NCBI RefSeq assembly: GCF_008274785.1
Contig: NZ_VTPU01000013.1
Span: forward strand, 1 to 64,000
Origin: Halomonas eurihalina
GTDB lineage: Bacteria; Pseudomonadota; Gammaproteobacteria; Pseudomonadales; Halomonadaceae
DNA length: 64,000 bases
Reading direction: 5' to 3'
Shown here one piece after another: positions 25,768-34,668 of the stretch. Both the position numbers and the translations under genes were made by a program. The notes below the pieces were generated by a model. It was given only the letters and a program-made list of their open reading frames with translations. It searched no databases and was not told the origin of the DNA. How positions within the stretch are numbered: the stretch's first letter is position 1; the number at the start of each line of letters is the position of its first letter.

Positions 25768-28700
25768 ATGATTGCACGACTGGATACCGCTGACTCGTCC
25801 ATCCTTCCGGAGCTGGGGACCGACTACCTGCGCTTCCTCGAAGCCCTCAAGTCGGCCGGTTTCGAGGGCGAGATCGCCCCTGACTATGCCGATCGCACGG
25901 TGCTGGCCACCGACAATTCCATCTACCAGCGCCTGCCCCAGGCGGTGCTCTATCCTCGCCACGGCGAGGATCTCCAACGCATCGCTCACCTCGCCGGTCA
26001 GGTGGAGCATCGTCGGGTGGTGCTGGCGCCTCGCGGTGGCGGTACCGGCACCAATGGCCAGTCGCTCACCGATGGCCTGGTGGTGGATGTTTCCCGGCAC
26101 ATGAACCGCATCCTCGACATCGATGTGGAGAACCGCCGGGTGCGCGTCCAGGCCGGGGTGGTCAAAGACCAGCTCAACGCGGCGCTCAAGCCCCACGGGC
26201 TGTTCTTTGCCCCGGAACTTTCCACGTCCAACCGGGCGACCATCGGCGGCATGATCGCCACCGACGCCAGCGGCCAGGGCAGTTGCGAGTACGGCAAGAC
26301 ACGCGATCATGTGCTGGAGCTCGACAGCCTGCTGCTGGGCGGCGAGCGCCTGGTGAGTCGCCCGGTGAGCGATGGCGAGCTCGAGTCGCTGTGCGCGCGC
26401 GATGATGCCACCGGCCGGGCCTATCGCACCGCCCGCGAGATCATCGACACCCAGGCCGAGCGGATTCGCGACACCTTTCCGCCCCTCAATCGCTGCCTGA
26501 CCGGCTACGACCTGGCGCACCTGCGCGATGATCAGGGCCGCCTCGACATGAACAGCCTGCTGTGCGGTGCCGAGGGCTCGCTGGCCTTCACCAGCGAGGC
26601 GGTGCTCAAGGTGCTGCCGATCCCGGCGCATTCGACGCTGGTCAACGTACGCTATGCCGGCTTCATGGATGCCTTGCGCGACGCCAAGGCACTAATGGGC
26701 TCATCACCCGGCCAGCCACAGGCGCTCGATGCCTCGCCGACTTCCATCGAGACGGTGGACGACACCGTGCTGTTGCTGGCCATGGAAGACTTCATCTGGG
26801 ACAGCGTGGCCGAGTTCTTTCCGTCGGGCGAGACGCCGGTGCGTGGCATCAACCTGGTGGAGTTCAACGACGACGACCCCGAACGGCTGAATGAGCGGGT
26901 CGCGGCCTTCTGCCGTCATCTCGAGGAGGATGCCGGCGTCGAGCGGCTGGGCTACACCCTGGCCTCCGGCCGCGACGCCATCAAGCGGGTCTACGGCATG
27001 CGCAAGCGTGCCGTGGGCCTGCTCGGTAACGCCAAGGGGGAAAAGCGCCCGATTCCCTTCGTCGAGGACACGGCGGTGCCGCCGGAACATCTGGCGGACT
27101 TCATCGGTGAGTTTCGCGCCGCCCTCGACGCCCGCGGCCTGCAGTACGGCATGTTCGGTCATGTCGACGCCGGGGTGCTCCACGTGCGTCCGGCCATCGA
27201 CATGAAGGATCCAGAGCAGGAGCGCTTGATCCGCGAGGTGTCCGACGAGGTCGCCGAGCTGACCCACAAGTACCATGGTCTACTGTGGGGCGAGCACGGC
27301 AAGGGTGTGCGCTCGGAGTACGCGCCGACGTTCTTCGGCGCCCTCTATCCCAGTCTGCAACGGGTCAAGGCCGCCTTCGACCCGCACAACCAGCTCAACC
27401 CGGGCAAGATCGCGACGCCCGGCGGCGACATACCCGACCAGCCCTTCTCCAGAGGTGGGGCATCGGGGGCGGGTCGTAGCGAAGGTCATTTGCCAGGGAT
27501 GGCAAATGTGGCGCCCAGGGAGGGGGTCACAGCGCCTTCGCGCCGTCCTGGCCCCGATACGGCTGGCACGGAAAGTATCGCCGCGTCGGAGGCCTCCGAG
27601 GCGCAACCGGTCAAGCTGCTCGATCCTGGACTCCTGGCCATCGATGGCGTGCCCACCCGCGGCCAGCATGACCGCACCATCGATGAAGGGGCCTGGCAGG
27701 CCCATGCGGCCACCGTCTACTGCAATGGCAACGGCGCCTGCTACAACTATGATCCCGATGACGCCATGTGCCCGTCGTGGAAGGCCACCCGCGATCGCCG
27801 CCACTCGCCCAAGGGGCGTGCCAGCCTGATCCGCGAGTGGCTGCGCCTGCAGGGCGGGGCCGGCGTCGATCTGGTGGAAGAGTCCCGCAGGAAGAAGGCC
27901 GAAGGAGCCTGGGGCTTCGTCCGCGACCTGCCGCAGCGCACCTTCAACACCCTGCGTCGCAGCCGGGAAGATGATTTCTCCCACGAGGTCTACGACGCCA
28001 TGGCCGGCTGCCTGGCCTGCAAGTCCTGCGCCGGCCAGTGCCCGGTCAAGGTCAACGTGCCCGACTCCCGGTCGCGCTTTCTGGAGGTCTACCACGGTCG
28101 CTATCTGCGGCCGCTGCGCGACTATCTGATCGGCGGGCTGGAGTTCATGGTGCCGACGCTCTCCCGGGTCGCGCCGCTCTACAACACCGCCCTGGGCAAC
28201 CGACTGGTGGACCGCCTGCTGGCCGGGTCCATCGGCATGGTCGACAGCCCGCGGCTGTCCCGCGCCAATCTCAAGCGACAGCTCGCTGCCTGGGGCGTGG
28301 CCGAGGCGACGCCCACCTCGCTCGGGCTGCTCACCGAGGCCCAGCGGGCCCGCAGTGTGGTGCTCGTCCAGGACGCTTTCACCAGTTACTTCGAGGCCAG
28401 GCTGGTGATGGATGTCGTCGAGCTGCTCAGCCGCCTCGATATCAAGGTGTTCGTCGCGCCCTTTGCCCCCAATGGCAAGCCGCTCAATGTCCAGGGTTTC
28501 CTGGGCGCCTTCGAGCGAACCGCCGAGAAGCAGGCCAGTCGACTGAAGACGCTGGCCGAGTTCGGCGTCCCTCTGGTGGGTATCGACCCGGCCATGACCC
28601 TGACCTATCGCCAGGAATACGTGCAGGCGCTGGGCCCGGATGCCGTGCCCGAGGTACTGATGCTGCAGGAGTGGCTGGTGACCCTGGCCCCGCGCCTCGC

Positions 28701-29076
28701 CCCGGTTCGCCGGGACGACGACACCCCGGCGGCCTATAAGCTTCTTGCCCACTGCACCGAGAAGACCACCGCACCGGGCTCGCCCGGTGCCTGGCAGCAG
28801 GTGTTCGCCGCCTTCGGCCTGGCGCTCGAGCCGGTCAGTACCGGCTGCTGTGGCATGTCTGGCACCTATGGTCACGAGGCGCGCAACCTCGACACCTCGA
28901 AGACCATCTACAGCCAGTCCTGGCAGAAGGTCGTCGAGGACGACGCCAACGCCGGCCGCCTGCTGGCGACCGGCTACTCCTGCCGCAGCCAGGTCCGGCG
29001 CCTCTCCGATCAGGCCCTGCCGCACCCGCTGCAGGCGCTGTTGGGCGAGTTGCGAAGAAGGCTTACCCCCAGATGA
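25768..29076 (+). CDS. FAD and Fe-S oxidoreductase (YdiJ-like D-2-hydroxyacid dehydrogenase)
   Basis: 1102 residues, about 80 more than E. coli YdiJ. Residues about 50-270 are a PCMH-type FAD-binding domain (LAPRGGGTGTNGQSLTDGLV, STSNRATIGGMIATDASGQG). An FAD-linked oxidase C-terminal domain runs to about 550 (FGHVDAGVLHVRP). Then comes a spacer, about 556-611, low in recognisable structure. The Fe-S part follows: CNGNGAC at 652-658 and Cys748, 751, 754 and 758 in CLACKSCAGQCP, then a CCG-type C-terminal domain with STGCCGMSGTYGHE. Relatives oxidise D-2-hydroxyglutarate or D-lactate and pass electrons to the membrane chain. The spacer contains a 63-bp inverted-repeat element in frame. The 3' end overlaps the convergent GntP gene by 14 bases. 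Confidence 0.87.
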   Translation: MIARLDTADSSILPELGTDYLRFLEALKSAGFEGEIAPDYADRTVLATDNSIYQRLPQAVLYPRHGEDLQRIAHLAGQVEHRRVVLAPRGGGTGTNGQSLTDGLVVDVSRHMNRILDIDVENRRVRVQAGVVKDQLNAALKPHGLFFAPELSTSNRATIGGMIATDASGQGSCEYGKTRDHVLELDSLLLGGERLVSRPVSDGELESLCARDDATGRAYRTAREIIDTQAERIRDTFPPLNRCLTGYDLAHLRDDQGRLDMNSLLCGAEGSLAFTSEAVLKVLPIPAHSTLVNVRYAGFMDALRDAKALMGSSPGQPQALDASPTSIETVDDTVLLLAMEDFIWDSVAEFFPSGETPVRGINLVEFNDDDPERLNERVAAFCRHLEEDAGVERLGYTLASGRDAIKRVYGMRKRAVGLLGNAKGEKRPIPFVEDTAVPPEHLADFIGEFRAALDARGLQYGMFGHVDAGVLHVRPAIDMKDPEQERLIREVSDEVAELTHKYHGLLWGEHGKGVRSEYAPTFFGALYPSLQRVKAAFDPHNQLNPGKIATPGGDIPDQPFSRGGASGAGRSEGHLPGMANVAPREGVTAPSRRPGPDTAGTESIAASEASEAQPVKLLDPGLLAIDGVPTRGQHDRTIDEGAWQAHAATVYCNGNGACYNYDPDDAMCPSWKATRDRRHSPKGRASLIREWLRLQGGAGVDLVEESRRKKAEGAWGFVRDLPQRTFNTLRRSREDDFSHEVYDAMAGCLACKSCAGQCPVKVNVPDSRSRFLEVYHGRYLRPLRDYLIGGLEFMVPTLSRVAPLYNTALGNRLVDRLLAGSIGMVDSPRLSRANLKRQLAAWGVAEATPTSLGLLTEAQRARSVVLVQDAFTSYFEARLVMDVVELLSRLDIKVFVAPFAPNGKPLNVQGFLGAFERTAEKQASRLKTLAEFGVPLVGIDPAMTLTYRQEYVQALGPDAVPEVLMLQEWLVTLAPRLAPVRRDDDTPAAYKLLAHCTEKTTAPGSPGAWQQVFAAFGLALEPVSTGCCGMSGTYGHEARNLDTSKTIYSQSWQKVVEDDANAGRLLATGYSCRSQVRRLSDQALPHPLQALLGELRRRLTPR
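27479..27541 (+). repeat. 63-bp nested inverted-repeat element inside the dehydrogenase gene
   Basis: An outer repeat GCGAAGG (27479-27485) pairs with CCTTCGC (27535-27541). An inner repeat CATTTGCCA (27487-27495) pairs with TGGCAAATG (27500-27508). CCAGGGATGG and CCCAGGGAGGGG occur inside. This looks like an intergenic repeat of the REP-like kind, yet it lies in a reading frame and its length, 63, is exactly 21 codons. It falls in the non-conserved spacer of the protein. Confidence 0.65.
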
Positions 29077-30421
29077 AGGCACCGATCAGCGTCAGTCCCA
29101 GAATCATCAGTGACACCATGGCCTCGCCGAGCGTGTAGGTCTTGAACCCGCCCCGCACGCTGAAGCCGGCGAGCTGTGTCGTGATCCAGAAGCCGCTGTC
29201 GTTGACGTGCCCGATGCTGATGCCGCCCGACAGGGCTGCCAGGGCGATCCAGATCGGATCAACCACACCGGTGGAGGCAGCACCGGCCATGATCGTCATG
29301 GCGGTGATGCCGGCGACGGTGCCCGAGCCCTGGGCGATACGGAAGATCGCCGCCAGGCCATAGGTGAGCAGAATCATGCTGAGCGGCGACTGGGTTTCGC
29401 GGAAGACACTGTCGACCAGCGTCTGGCCGATCTGGGTGGCCTCGATCACGCTGCCCAGCGAACCGCCGGCACCGGTGACCAGCAGGACCATGCCAGCGGT
29501 CTGCAGGCCAGTGGCGGCGGCGGTGTCACGCTCGTCACGGTTCATGCTGCGCGAGGCCACGGCATAGGCGGCCAGGGCACCGGCCATCAACGCGACGATC
29601 CGGTCGCTGATGAAGGCCACGAAGGCGGGGAGCTCGCTGCCGGCCAGCACCCCCAACTGCTGGCAGTAATCATAGAGGGTGCCGCTGAGGATCAGCAGGA
29701 TCGGCAGGGCGATCGGCAACAGGGCCTGCCAGAGCGGGATCCGGTCGAAATCGGCCGGTGCTGTCGAGTCGCTGCCACCGACCGTGGCGACGCCTAGTTC
29801 GTCCGTGCGGGCGTTCCAGATGCCACGGTCGAGAATCAGGAAGTAGAGCTTCATCACCACCAGCGCGGTGACCAGGCCGACGCCCAGGCCGGCGAAGGTC
29901 ATGACGCCGATATCGAAGTCCAGAATGGTGGCCGCCGCCAGCGGGTTGGGGGTCGGCGGCACGATGGTGTGCGAGGTGGCGGCCCCGATGACCAGGGCGC
30001 CGACGGCATAGGGCAGTGGTCGACCGAGCGTCTTGGCCAGCGCTACGCCCAGTGGCACTAGGATCACGAAGGTCACGTCGAAGAAGACCGGGATCGAGAG
30101 CAGGAAACCGGTCAGCCCAAGGGCGTAGAGCCCCGCACCGCGTGGCGCACTCTTCACCAGGGTGTGGGCGATCTTGTGGGCGGCCCCGGAGTCGCTCATC
30201 AATTGGCCGATGATCACCCCAAAGCCGATGGGCAGGCCGATGCCGGCCATGATATCGCCGAAACCGCCGCTGATGGCGTCCACGGTGTCGGTCATGCCGA
30301 GTCCCATGGCGAGGCCGAGGTAGAGGCTGCCGATGATCAGGCTGATGGCGGGGTTCAGCTTGGCGTAGAGGATCAGGAGCAGAATGAGCGATATGGCGAT
30401 CGCAAGGTGCAGAATTTCCAT
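29063..30421 (-). CDS. GntP-family gluconate-type permease
   Basis: 452 residues with 12-14 membrane segments and no signal peptide. GntP-family features include ILYAKLNPAISLIIGSLYLG near residues 18-37, SDSGAAHKIAHTLVK, FFDVTFVILVPL and TSHTIVPPTPNPLAAA, and C-terminal GHVNDSGFW. The family takes up gluconate and related sugar acids with protons. Here it lies 153 bases downstream of the rhamnose genes on the same strand, so uptake of L-rhamnonate or another sugar acid is a reasonable guess. The start at 30421 begins MEILHLAIAISL; an open extension to 30562 is not credible. Confidence 0.87.
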   Translation of the reverse strand: MEILHLAIAISLILLLILYAKLNPAISLIIGSLYLGLAMGLGMTDTVDAISGGFGDIMAGIGLPIGFGVIIGQLMSDSGAAHKIAHTLVKSAPRGAGLYALGLTGFLLSIPVFFDVTFVILVPLGVALAKTLGRPLPYAVGALVIGAATSHTIVPPTPNPLAAATILDFDIGVMTFAGLGVGLVTALVVMKLYFLILDRGIWNARTDELGVATVGGSDSTAPADFDRIPLWQALLPIALPILLILSGTLYDYCQQLGVLAGSELPAFVAFISDRIVALMAGALAAYAVASRSMNRDERDTAAATGLQTAGMVLLVTGAGGSLGSVIEATQIGQTLVDSVFRETQSPLSMILLTYGLAAIFRIAQGSGTVAGITAMTIMAGAASTGVVDPIWIALAALSGGISIGHVNDSGFWITTQLAGFSVRGGFKTYTLGEAMVSLMILGLTLIGAFIWG

Positions 30422-30573
30422 GGCGTGAACTCTCGCGTGGTCGTTGTTGGAGTGAGCCTGCCCGTGAAGACCGGGGCGACCGGTCTCCATGTCGTGAGGG
30501 AATGCTTGGGGGAGCGGCGAGCTCGAGCCTCGGCGCGATTGCCGAGACCGAGCCGCACGCATCGGTTAGCGGG

Positions 30574-30774
30574 TCATGAGCCGCGGTGCCCGCGCCGGGA
30601 TGCTGGTTGTCGACGCCCCATCCACAGGGGCGTGACGGCAAACCAGACGAGCGTGACGAACAGCAGCGCCCATTTCATCGCGACTTCGCCCAAGGCATCG
30701 AACAGGTACAGGCTCGGCAGCAGTACCGTCAGGACGAGCATCGAGATCGAGAGGATCTGGAGAATCGTGCGCAT
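30574..30774 (-). CDS. Small two-helix membrane protein downstream of the NCS1 permease
   Basis: 66 residues with two predicted membrane helices (ILQILSISMLVLTVLLPSLYLF and WALLFVTLVWFAVTPLWM) and a basic tail (GRRQPASRRGHRGS). It starts six bases after the permease stop on the same strand, so it is probably translated from the same message. I do not recognise a family. Size and position suggest an accessory peptide of the transporter. Its codon pattern is compatible with a real gene, but the short length keeps confidence moderate. Confidence 0.6.
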   Translation of the reverse strand: MRTILQILSISMLVLTVLLPSLYLFDALGEVAMKWALLFVTLVWFAVTPLWMGRRQPASRRGHRGS

Positions 30775-30780
30775 GGCGAG

Positions 30781-32295
30781 TCACTCCCTCGTTGCGGTGG
30801 TGGTCGAGCCGCCCGGGGCGGTCGTGGTCATGACATGTGCTGCCTGTCGCCGCTGAGCCAGGAAACTCAGACCGGTGAACAGCGCGGCGGCGATGAACCA
30901 GCCAGGCAGGGCCACGAAGAAGATCTCGATGTCGGCGAGCCTCACCAGCATCAGGCAGATCGCCAGGGTGACCAGCCAGGTACCCAGTGCCGGGATGGTC
31001 AGTCGGTGCCCCGCGTATTCGGCGTAGAAGCTCTTCAGGCCGAGTTTCGGAAGCAGCCAGTAGTCGATGACGATCACCGCGCCGATCGGCATCAGCAGCA
31101 GGCCGTACAAGGCAACGAAGCCCAGCAACTGCATCGCCACGCCAGGGAACATCGCCACGAAGGTGGTCAGCAGCCCCGTGCCGATCGTGACATGGAACCG
31201 CGAGACCCTTGGGATGACGGCCTGGAAGGCGAGCCCGGCGCGGTAGATGGTCGGGTTGGCGGTGGTCCAGCCGGCGATGATCACGCAGATCAGCCCCGCC
31301 ACGCCCAGTGCCTGATCGGCCAGAGGGCCGGGGAGCGGGTCCGGTATCCGACCGGCTTCCGCGGCGGCGATCACGGCAGCCTCGCTGCTCAGGCCGGCGT
31401 CGTACATCTGGAAGGCGAACAGCATGGAGGCCGCCAGCCAGGCCATGAAGTGGCCGACATACATCCCCGCCGCCGCGGCGATGCTGTACCAGCTCTTGCG
31501 CGCGAAACGCAGTACCGACAGGTCGGACATGCCGATGTGCATGGCCATGTTGGCGAACCAGGCGAAGAAGATGACATGCCAGATGGTGAAGTCCGGTTGT
31601 CCGGGCACGTGCACACCGGTCCAGATCGCCGTTTCGGCCAGTTGCCACAGATCGCCGGCTGAAGCGACGCTCGTCCCCGTGGCGTCGATGAACCACTTCA
31701 GCGAGACGATACCGAAGCCCAGGAAGATCAGGACCATCCAGGGGGCGGCGATGTTGGCGAACCAGGACACGAAACGGTAGCCGTAGGCCGCCACGATGGT
31801 GATCATGATGCCGACGCCGAGCACGCTGAGTACCCAGCCGATGCTGTTCGGTGTCATGTCCGCCAGGGTCGGCAGCGGGAAGCCGAACCAGACGCCCACG
31901 GCGGTGGCGGAGACGGTGATCATGGCGCCGGCGAGGAAGCAGAACGCCAGGCCGTTGGCCAGGTTGTAGAGGATGACCGTGTAGCGTCCGGCGATCTTCT
32001 CGAGATGGTAATAGAGCGTCAGCCGTGCCCGGGTTCCGATCGGGGCCGTGAGGAACAGCCAGCTCAGTACCGCCAGCGCATTGCCGATCAGCAGGCCGAT
32101 CACCACGTCGAAGGCCGACACGCCCGCCAGGACGAACAGCGGGCCGATCATCAGCTCGGTGCCGGCGGTGTGTTCGCCGGCATACATACCAAGAAAGCTC
32201 TTGAATCCCAGGCGTGCCTCGTCGGGGACGGGCTGGCGCTCGTACTCGCTGCGCGGGGCCGAGGCGGCCGGTGTTTCATGGGATGTCGCGCCCAT
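30781..32295 (-). CDS. NCS1-family permease in the rhamnose locus
   Basis: 504 residues with about 12 membrane segments. FKSFLGMYAGEHTAGTELMI near residues 32-51 and FVSWFANIAAPWMVLIFLGF in the middle resemble purine/cytosine permeases of the NCS1 family, which normally carry nucleobases, hydantoins or thiamine with sodium or protons. No nucleobase gene lies nearby; all neighbours belong to L-rhamnose oxidation, and no RhaT or rhamnose ABC transporter is present. It could therefore be the rhamnose importer of this cluster, which would be unusual for NCS1. It lies 36 bases after aldA on the same strand. Confidence 0.85.
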   Translation of the reverse strand: MGATSHETPAASAPRSEYERQPVPDEARLGFKSFLGMYAGEHTAGTELMIGPLFVLAGVSAFDVVIGLLIGNALAVLSWLFLTAPIGTRARLTLYYHLEKIAGRYTVILYNLANGLAFCFLAGAMITVSATAVGVWFGFPLPTLADMTPNSIGWVLSVLGVGIMITIVAAYGYRFVSWFANIAAPWMVLIFLGFGIVSLKWFIDATGTSVASAGDLWQLAETAIWTGVHVPGQPDFTIWHVIFFAWFANMAMHIGMSDLSVLRFARKSWYSIAAAAGMYVGHFMAWLAASMLFAFQMYDAGLSSEAAVIAAAEAGRIPDPLPGPLADQALGVAGLICVIIAGWTTANPTIYRAGLAFQAVIPRVSRFHVTIGTGLLTTFVAMFPGVAMQLLGFVALYGLLLMPIGAVIVIDYWLLPKLGLKSFYAEYAGHRLTIPALGTWLVTLAICLMLVRLADIEIFFVALPGWFIAAALFTGLSFLAQRRQAAHVMTTTAPGGSTTTATRE

Positions 32296-32331
32296 GGCGA
32301 GTCCCTCCTGTTGTTATTGGGGTGTCGGGGC

Positions 32332-33771
32332 TCAGGTCTCGAGGTAGACCACGTGGCTGTGGGTGTACTCATAGAGGCCGTGCTTGCCATCGGCCCCGCC
32401 GATGCCCGACTTGCGGGTGCCGGCATGGAAGCCCTGCATTGCCTCGAAGTTCTCGCGGTTGATGTAGGTCTCGCCGTAGTCGATCTCGCGACAGGCGTGC
32501 ATGGCGTGGGCGAGGCTGCGGGTATAGACCGAGGAGGTCAGGCCGTAGTCGGAGTCGTTGGCGAGCTGGATCGCCTCATCGAGGTCGTCGACGATCTGGA
32601 TCGGCAGTACCGGGCCGAAGATCTCCCGGCGCATGATGTCCATGTCGCCGTGGCAGCCGGCCAGCACCGTGGGCTGGTAGTGGAAGCCCTGGCCGAGATC
32701 GGCGACGCGCCCGCCGGTGATCGTCTCGGCGCCGTCCTGACAGGCGCGTTCGACCATGGCGGCGACCTTGTCCAGCCCCTGCCGGTTGATCAGTGGTCCC
32801 ATCTCGATATCCGGTTGTGTCAGGGGATCGCCGTAGGTGGTCTCGGCCATGGCGCGAGCGAGCTTGTCGGTGAACGCGTCGGCCACGCCGCGCTGCACGT
32901 AGACGCGTTCGGCGCAGTTGCATACCTGGCCGGTGTTGATGATTCGAGAGGCGCGGATCGATTGCACGGCCAGGTCGATATCGGCGTCGTCGAGGACAAT
33001 GGCCGGTGCCTTGCCGCCCAGTTCCAGATTGAGCTTGGTGATGTTGTCGGCGGCGCCGCGCATGATGCGCGAGCCGGTCTCGACACTGCCGGTGAAGCTG
33101 ATCATGTCGACCCGCGAACTTGCCGTCAGGGCGTTGCCGGTACCGGCGCCGCTGCCGCTGACCACGTTGAACACGCCCTCGGGCAGGCCGATCCGGTCGA
33201 GCAGGCGAGTAAAGGCGAAGCAGTTGTTGGGCGTCTCCTCGCTGGGCTTGATCACCACGGTGTTGCCGGTGACCAGTGCCGGGGCCATCTTGCGAGCGAT
33301 CAGAAAGAACGGAAAGTTCCACGGCAGGATGCCGGCGACCACGCCCAGCGGCTTGCGGAACAGGAAGATGTTCTCGCCGGGGCGGTCGCTCTCGATGATC
33401 TCGCCTTCGATGCGTCGTGCCCAGCCGGCCATGTAGTCAAGGTAATCCGCGGTGAAGTTGACCTCCACTTCGGCCAGGCCGGAGACCTTGCCCTGTTCTT
33501 CGGTGATGATCCGCGCCAGGGACTTGGCCTCGCGGCGTATTTCGTCGGCGAGGCGCTGCAAGTAGGCGGCGCGCTCCACGGCGGGCAGGCGTGACCAGGG
33601 CTTCTGGGCGGCGCGGGCGGCGTCCAGGGCGCGCTCGACGTCGTCTGGTGAGGAGTCCGGTGCCCGCGAGAGCAACTGCCCGTTGGCTGGGTTGCGTACT
33701 TCGAGGTGTTCGCGGGTGGGGACGAAGGCTCCGTTGATGTAGTTCTGGTGGGTCTGGATGTCGCTGGCCAT
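32332..33771 (-). CDS. aldA: Lactaldehyde dehydrogenase
   Basis: 479 residues, the same length as E. coli AldA. It oxidises L-lactaldehyde to L-lactate with NAD, the last step of this rhamnose route, and also accepts glycolaldehyde. It shows VAGILPWNFPFFLIARKMAP at 145-164, Glu250 in LELGGKAP and the nucleophile Cys284 in NTGQVCNCAERVYV, the AldA-type active site. It lies between the aldolase gene, which makes lactaldehyde, and the NCS1 permease. A 90-base gap with a 15-bp tandem repeat separates it from the aldolase. Confidence 0.9.
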   Translation of the reverse strand: MASDIQTHQNYINGAFVPTREHLEVRNPANGQLLSRAPDSSPDDVERALDAARAAQKPWSRLPAVERAAYLQRLADEIRREAKSLARIITEEQGKVSGLAEVEVNFTADYLDYMAGWARRIEGEIIESDRPGENIFLFRKPLGVVAGILPWNFPFFLIARKMAPALVTGNTVVIKPSEETPNNCFAFTRLLDRIGLPEGVFNVVSGSGAGTGNALTASSRVDMISFTGSVETGSRIMRGAADNITKLNLELGGKAPAIVLDDADIDLAVQSIRASRIINTGQVCNCAERVYVQRGVADAFTDKLARAMAETTYGDPLTQPDIEMGPLINRQGLDKVAAMVERACQDGAETITGGRVADLGQGFHYQPTVLAGCHGDMDIMRREIFGPVLPIQIVDDLDEAIQLANDSDYGLTSSVYTRSLAHAMHACREIDYGETYINRENFEAMQGFHAGTRKSGIGGADGKHGLYEYTHSHVVYLET

Positions 33772-33804
33772 GAATCGACTCCTCTCGTTGTGGTGTTATG
33801 CCGT

Positions 33805-33849
33805 TGGTGCGTGTGTCGTTGTCGCGTGTGTCGTCGGCGCGTGTGTCGT
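33805..33849. repeat. Three-copy 15-bp tandem repeat
   Basis: The unit ends GCGTGTGTCGT and is repeated at 33805-33819, 33820-33834 and 33835-33849, with variation only in the first four bases. It lies between the aldolase and aldA. On the minus strand one frame reads as DTR-x-(D/N) repeats, but no credible gene uses it. Confidence 0.7.
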
Positions 33850-33861
33850 TGGCGTTGCGGT

Positions 33862-34659
33862 TCAGTACGTGGCGGAAGGTGTCGCCCGGGAGTCGCCGGG
33901 CTTGTAGCGCTCCAGGGTCTGCAGGGCGGCCTGGCGCAGCAGGCTGATGTCGATGCCCACGGCGATGAAGTCGAAGCCCCACTCGGCATAGCGCCGGGCG
34001 TCCTGCTCGGCGGGTGCGAGGATGCCGGTGGCCTTGCCGGCCGCCTGGGCGGCATCGAAGGCGCGACGGATCATCGCCTGTACCTCGGGATGGCCAGGGT
34101 TGCCGATATGGCCGACTCCGGTGGAGAGATCGGCAGGGCCGACGAAGACGGCATCGACGCCCTCCACGGCGGCAATGGCCTCGACATTGTCGATGCCCTG
34201 CGGTGACTCGACCTGGACGATCAGGCACAGCTCCTGGTGGGCGGTTTCGATGTAGTCGGGTACGGCGTCCCAGCGCGTTGCACGGGTCAGGCCGCCGCCC
34301 ACGCCGCGGATGCCCTGCGGTGGGAAGCGCGTGGCGCGCACCAGGGCTTCGGCCTGTTCGGCGGTATCCACCATCGGCACCATCAGGGTCTGGGTGCCGA
34401 TGTCGAGCAGCCGCTTGATCAGGGCCGGGTCATGATTGACGGCGCGTACCACCGGGGCGCTGTCATAGGGCGCCACGGCCTGGAGCTGGCCGAGTACGGC
34501 CGGCACCGGGTTGGGGGCGTGCTCGCCATCGATCAGCAGCCAATCGAAGCCGGTGGTGGCGAGGATCTCGGCGGCATAGGCGGTGCCGAAACCGGCCCAG
34601 CAGCCATAGCGTGTCTGGCCATCGAGGGCGTGCTTGAAGGGATTGCGTGGAAGTTGCAT
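33862..34659 (-). CDS. 2-keto-3-deoxy-L-rhamnonate aldolase (HpcH/HpaI family)
   Basis: 265 residues. It is a class II, metal-dependent aldolase of the HpaI/RhmA type. It should split 2-keto-3-deoxy-L-rhamnonate into pyruvate and L-lactaldehyde. The expected residues are present: His47 in DGEHAPN, Arg72 in VVRAV, metal ligands Glu151 in VQVESPQG and Asp177 in VGPADLS. The close relative 4-hydroxy-2-oxoheptanedioate aldolase is an alternative by sequence alone, but rhamnonate dehydratase upstream and aldA downstream settle the role. It lies nine bases after the dehydrogenase gene. Confidence 0.88.
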   Translation of the reverse strand: MQLPRNPFKHALDGQTRYGCWAGFGTAYAAEILATTGFDWLLIDGEHAPNPVPAVLGQLQAVAPYDSAPVVRAVNHDPALIKRLLDIGTQTLMVPMVDTAEQAEALVRATRFPPQGIRGVGGGLTRATRWDAVPDYIETAHQELCLIVQVESPQGIDNVEAIAAVEGVDAVFVGPADLSTGVGHIGNPGHPEVQAMIRRAFDAAQAAGKATGILAPAEQDARRYAEWGFDFIAVGIDISLLRQAALQTLERYKPGDSRATPSATY

Positions 34660-34668
34660 GCCGGTCTC

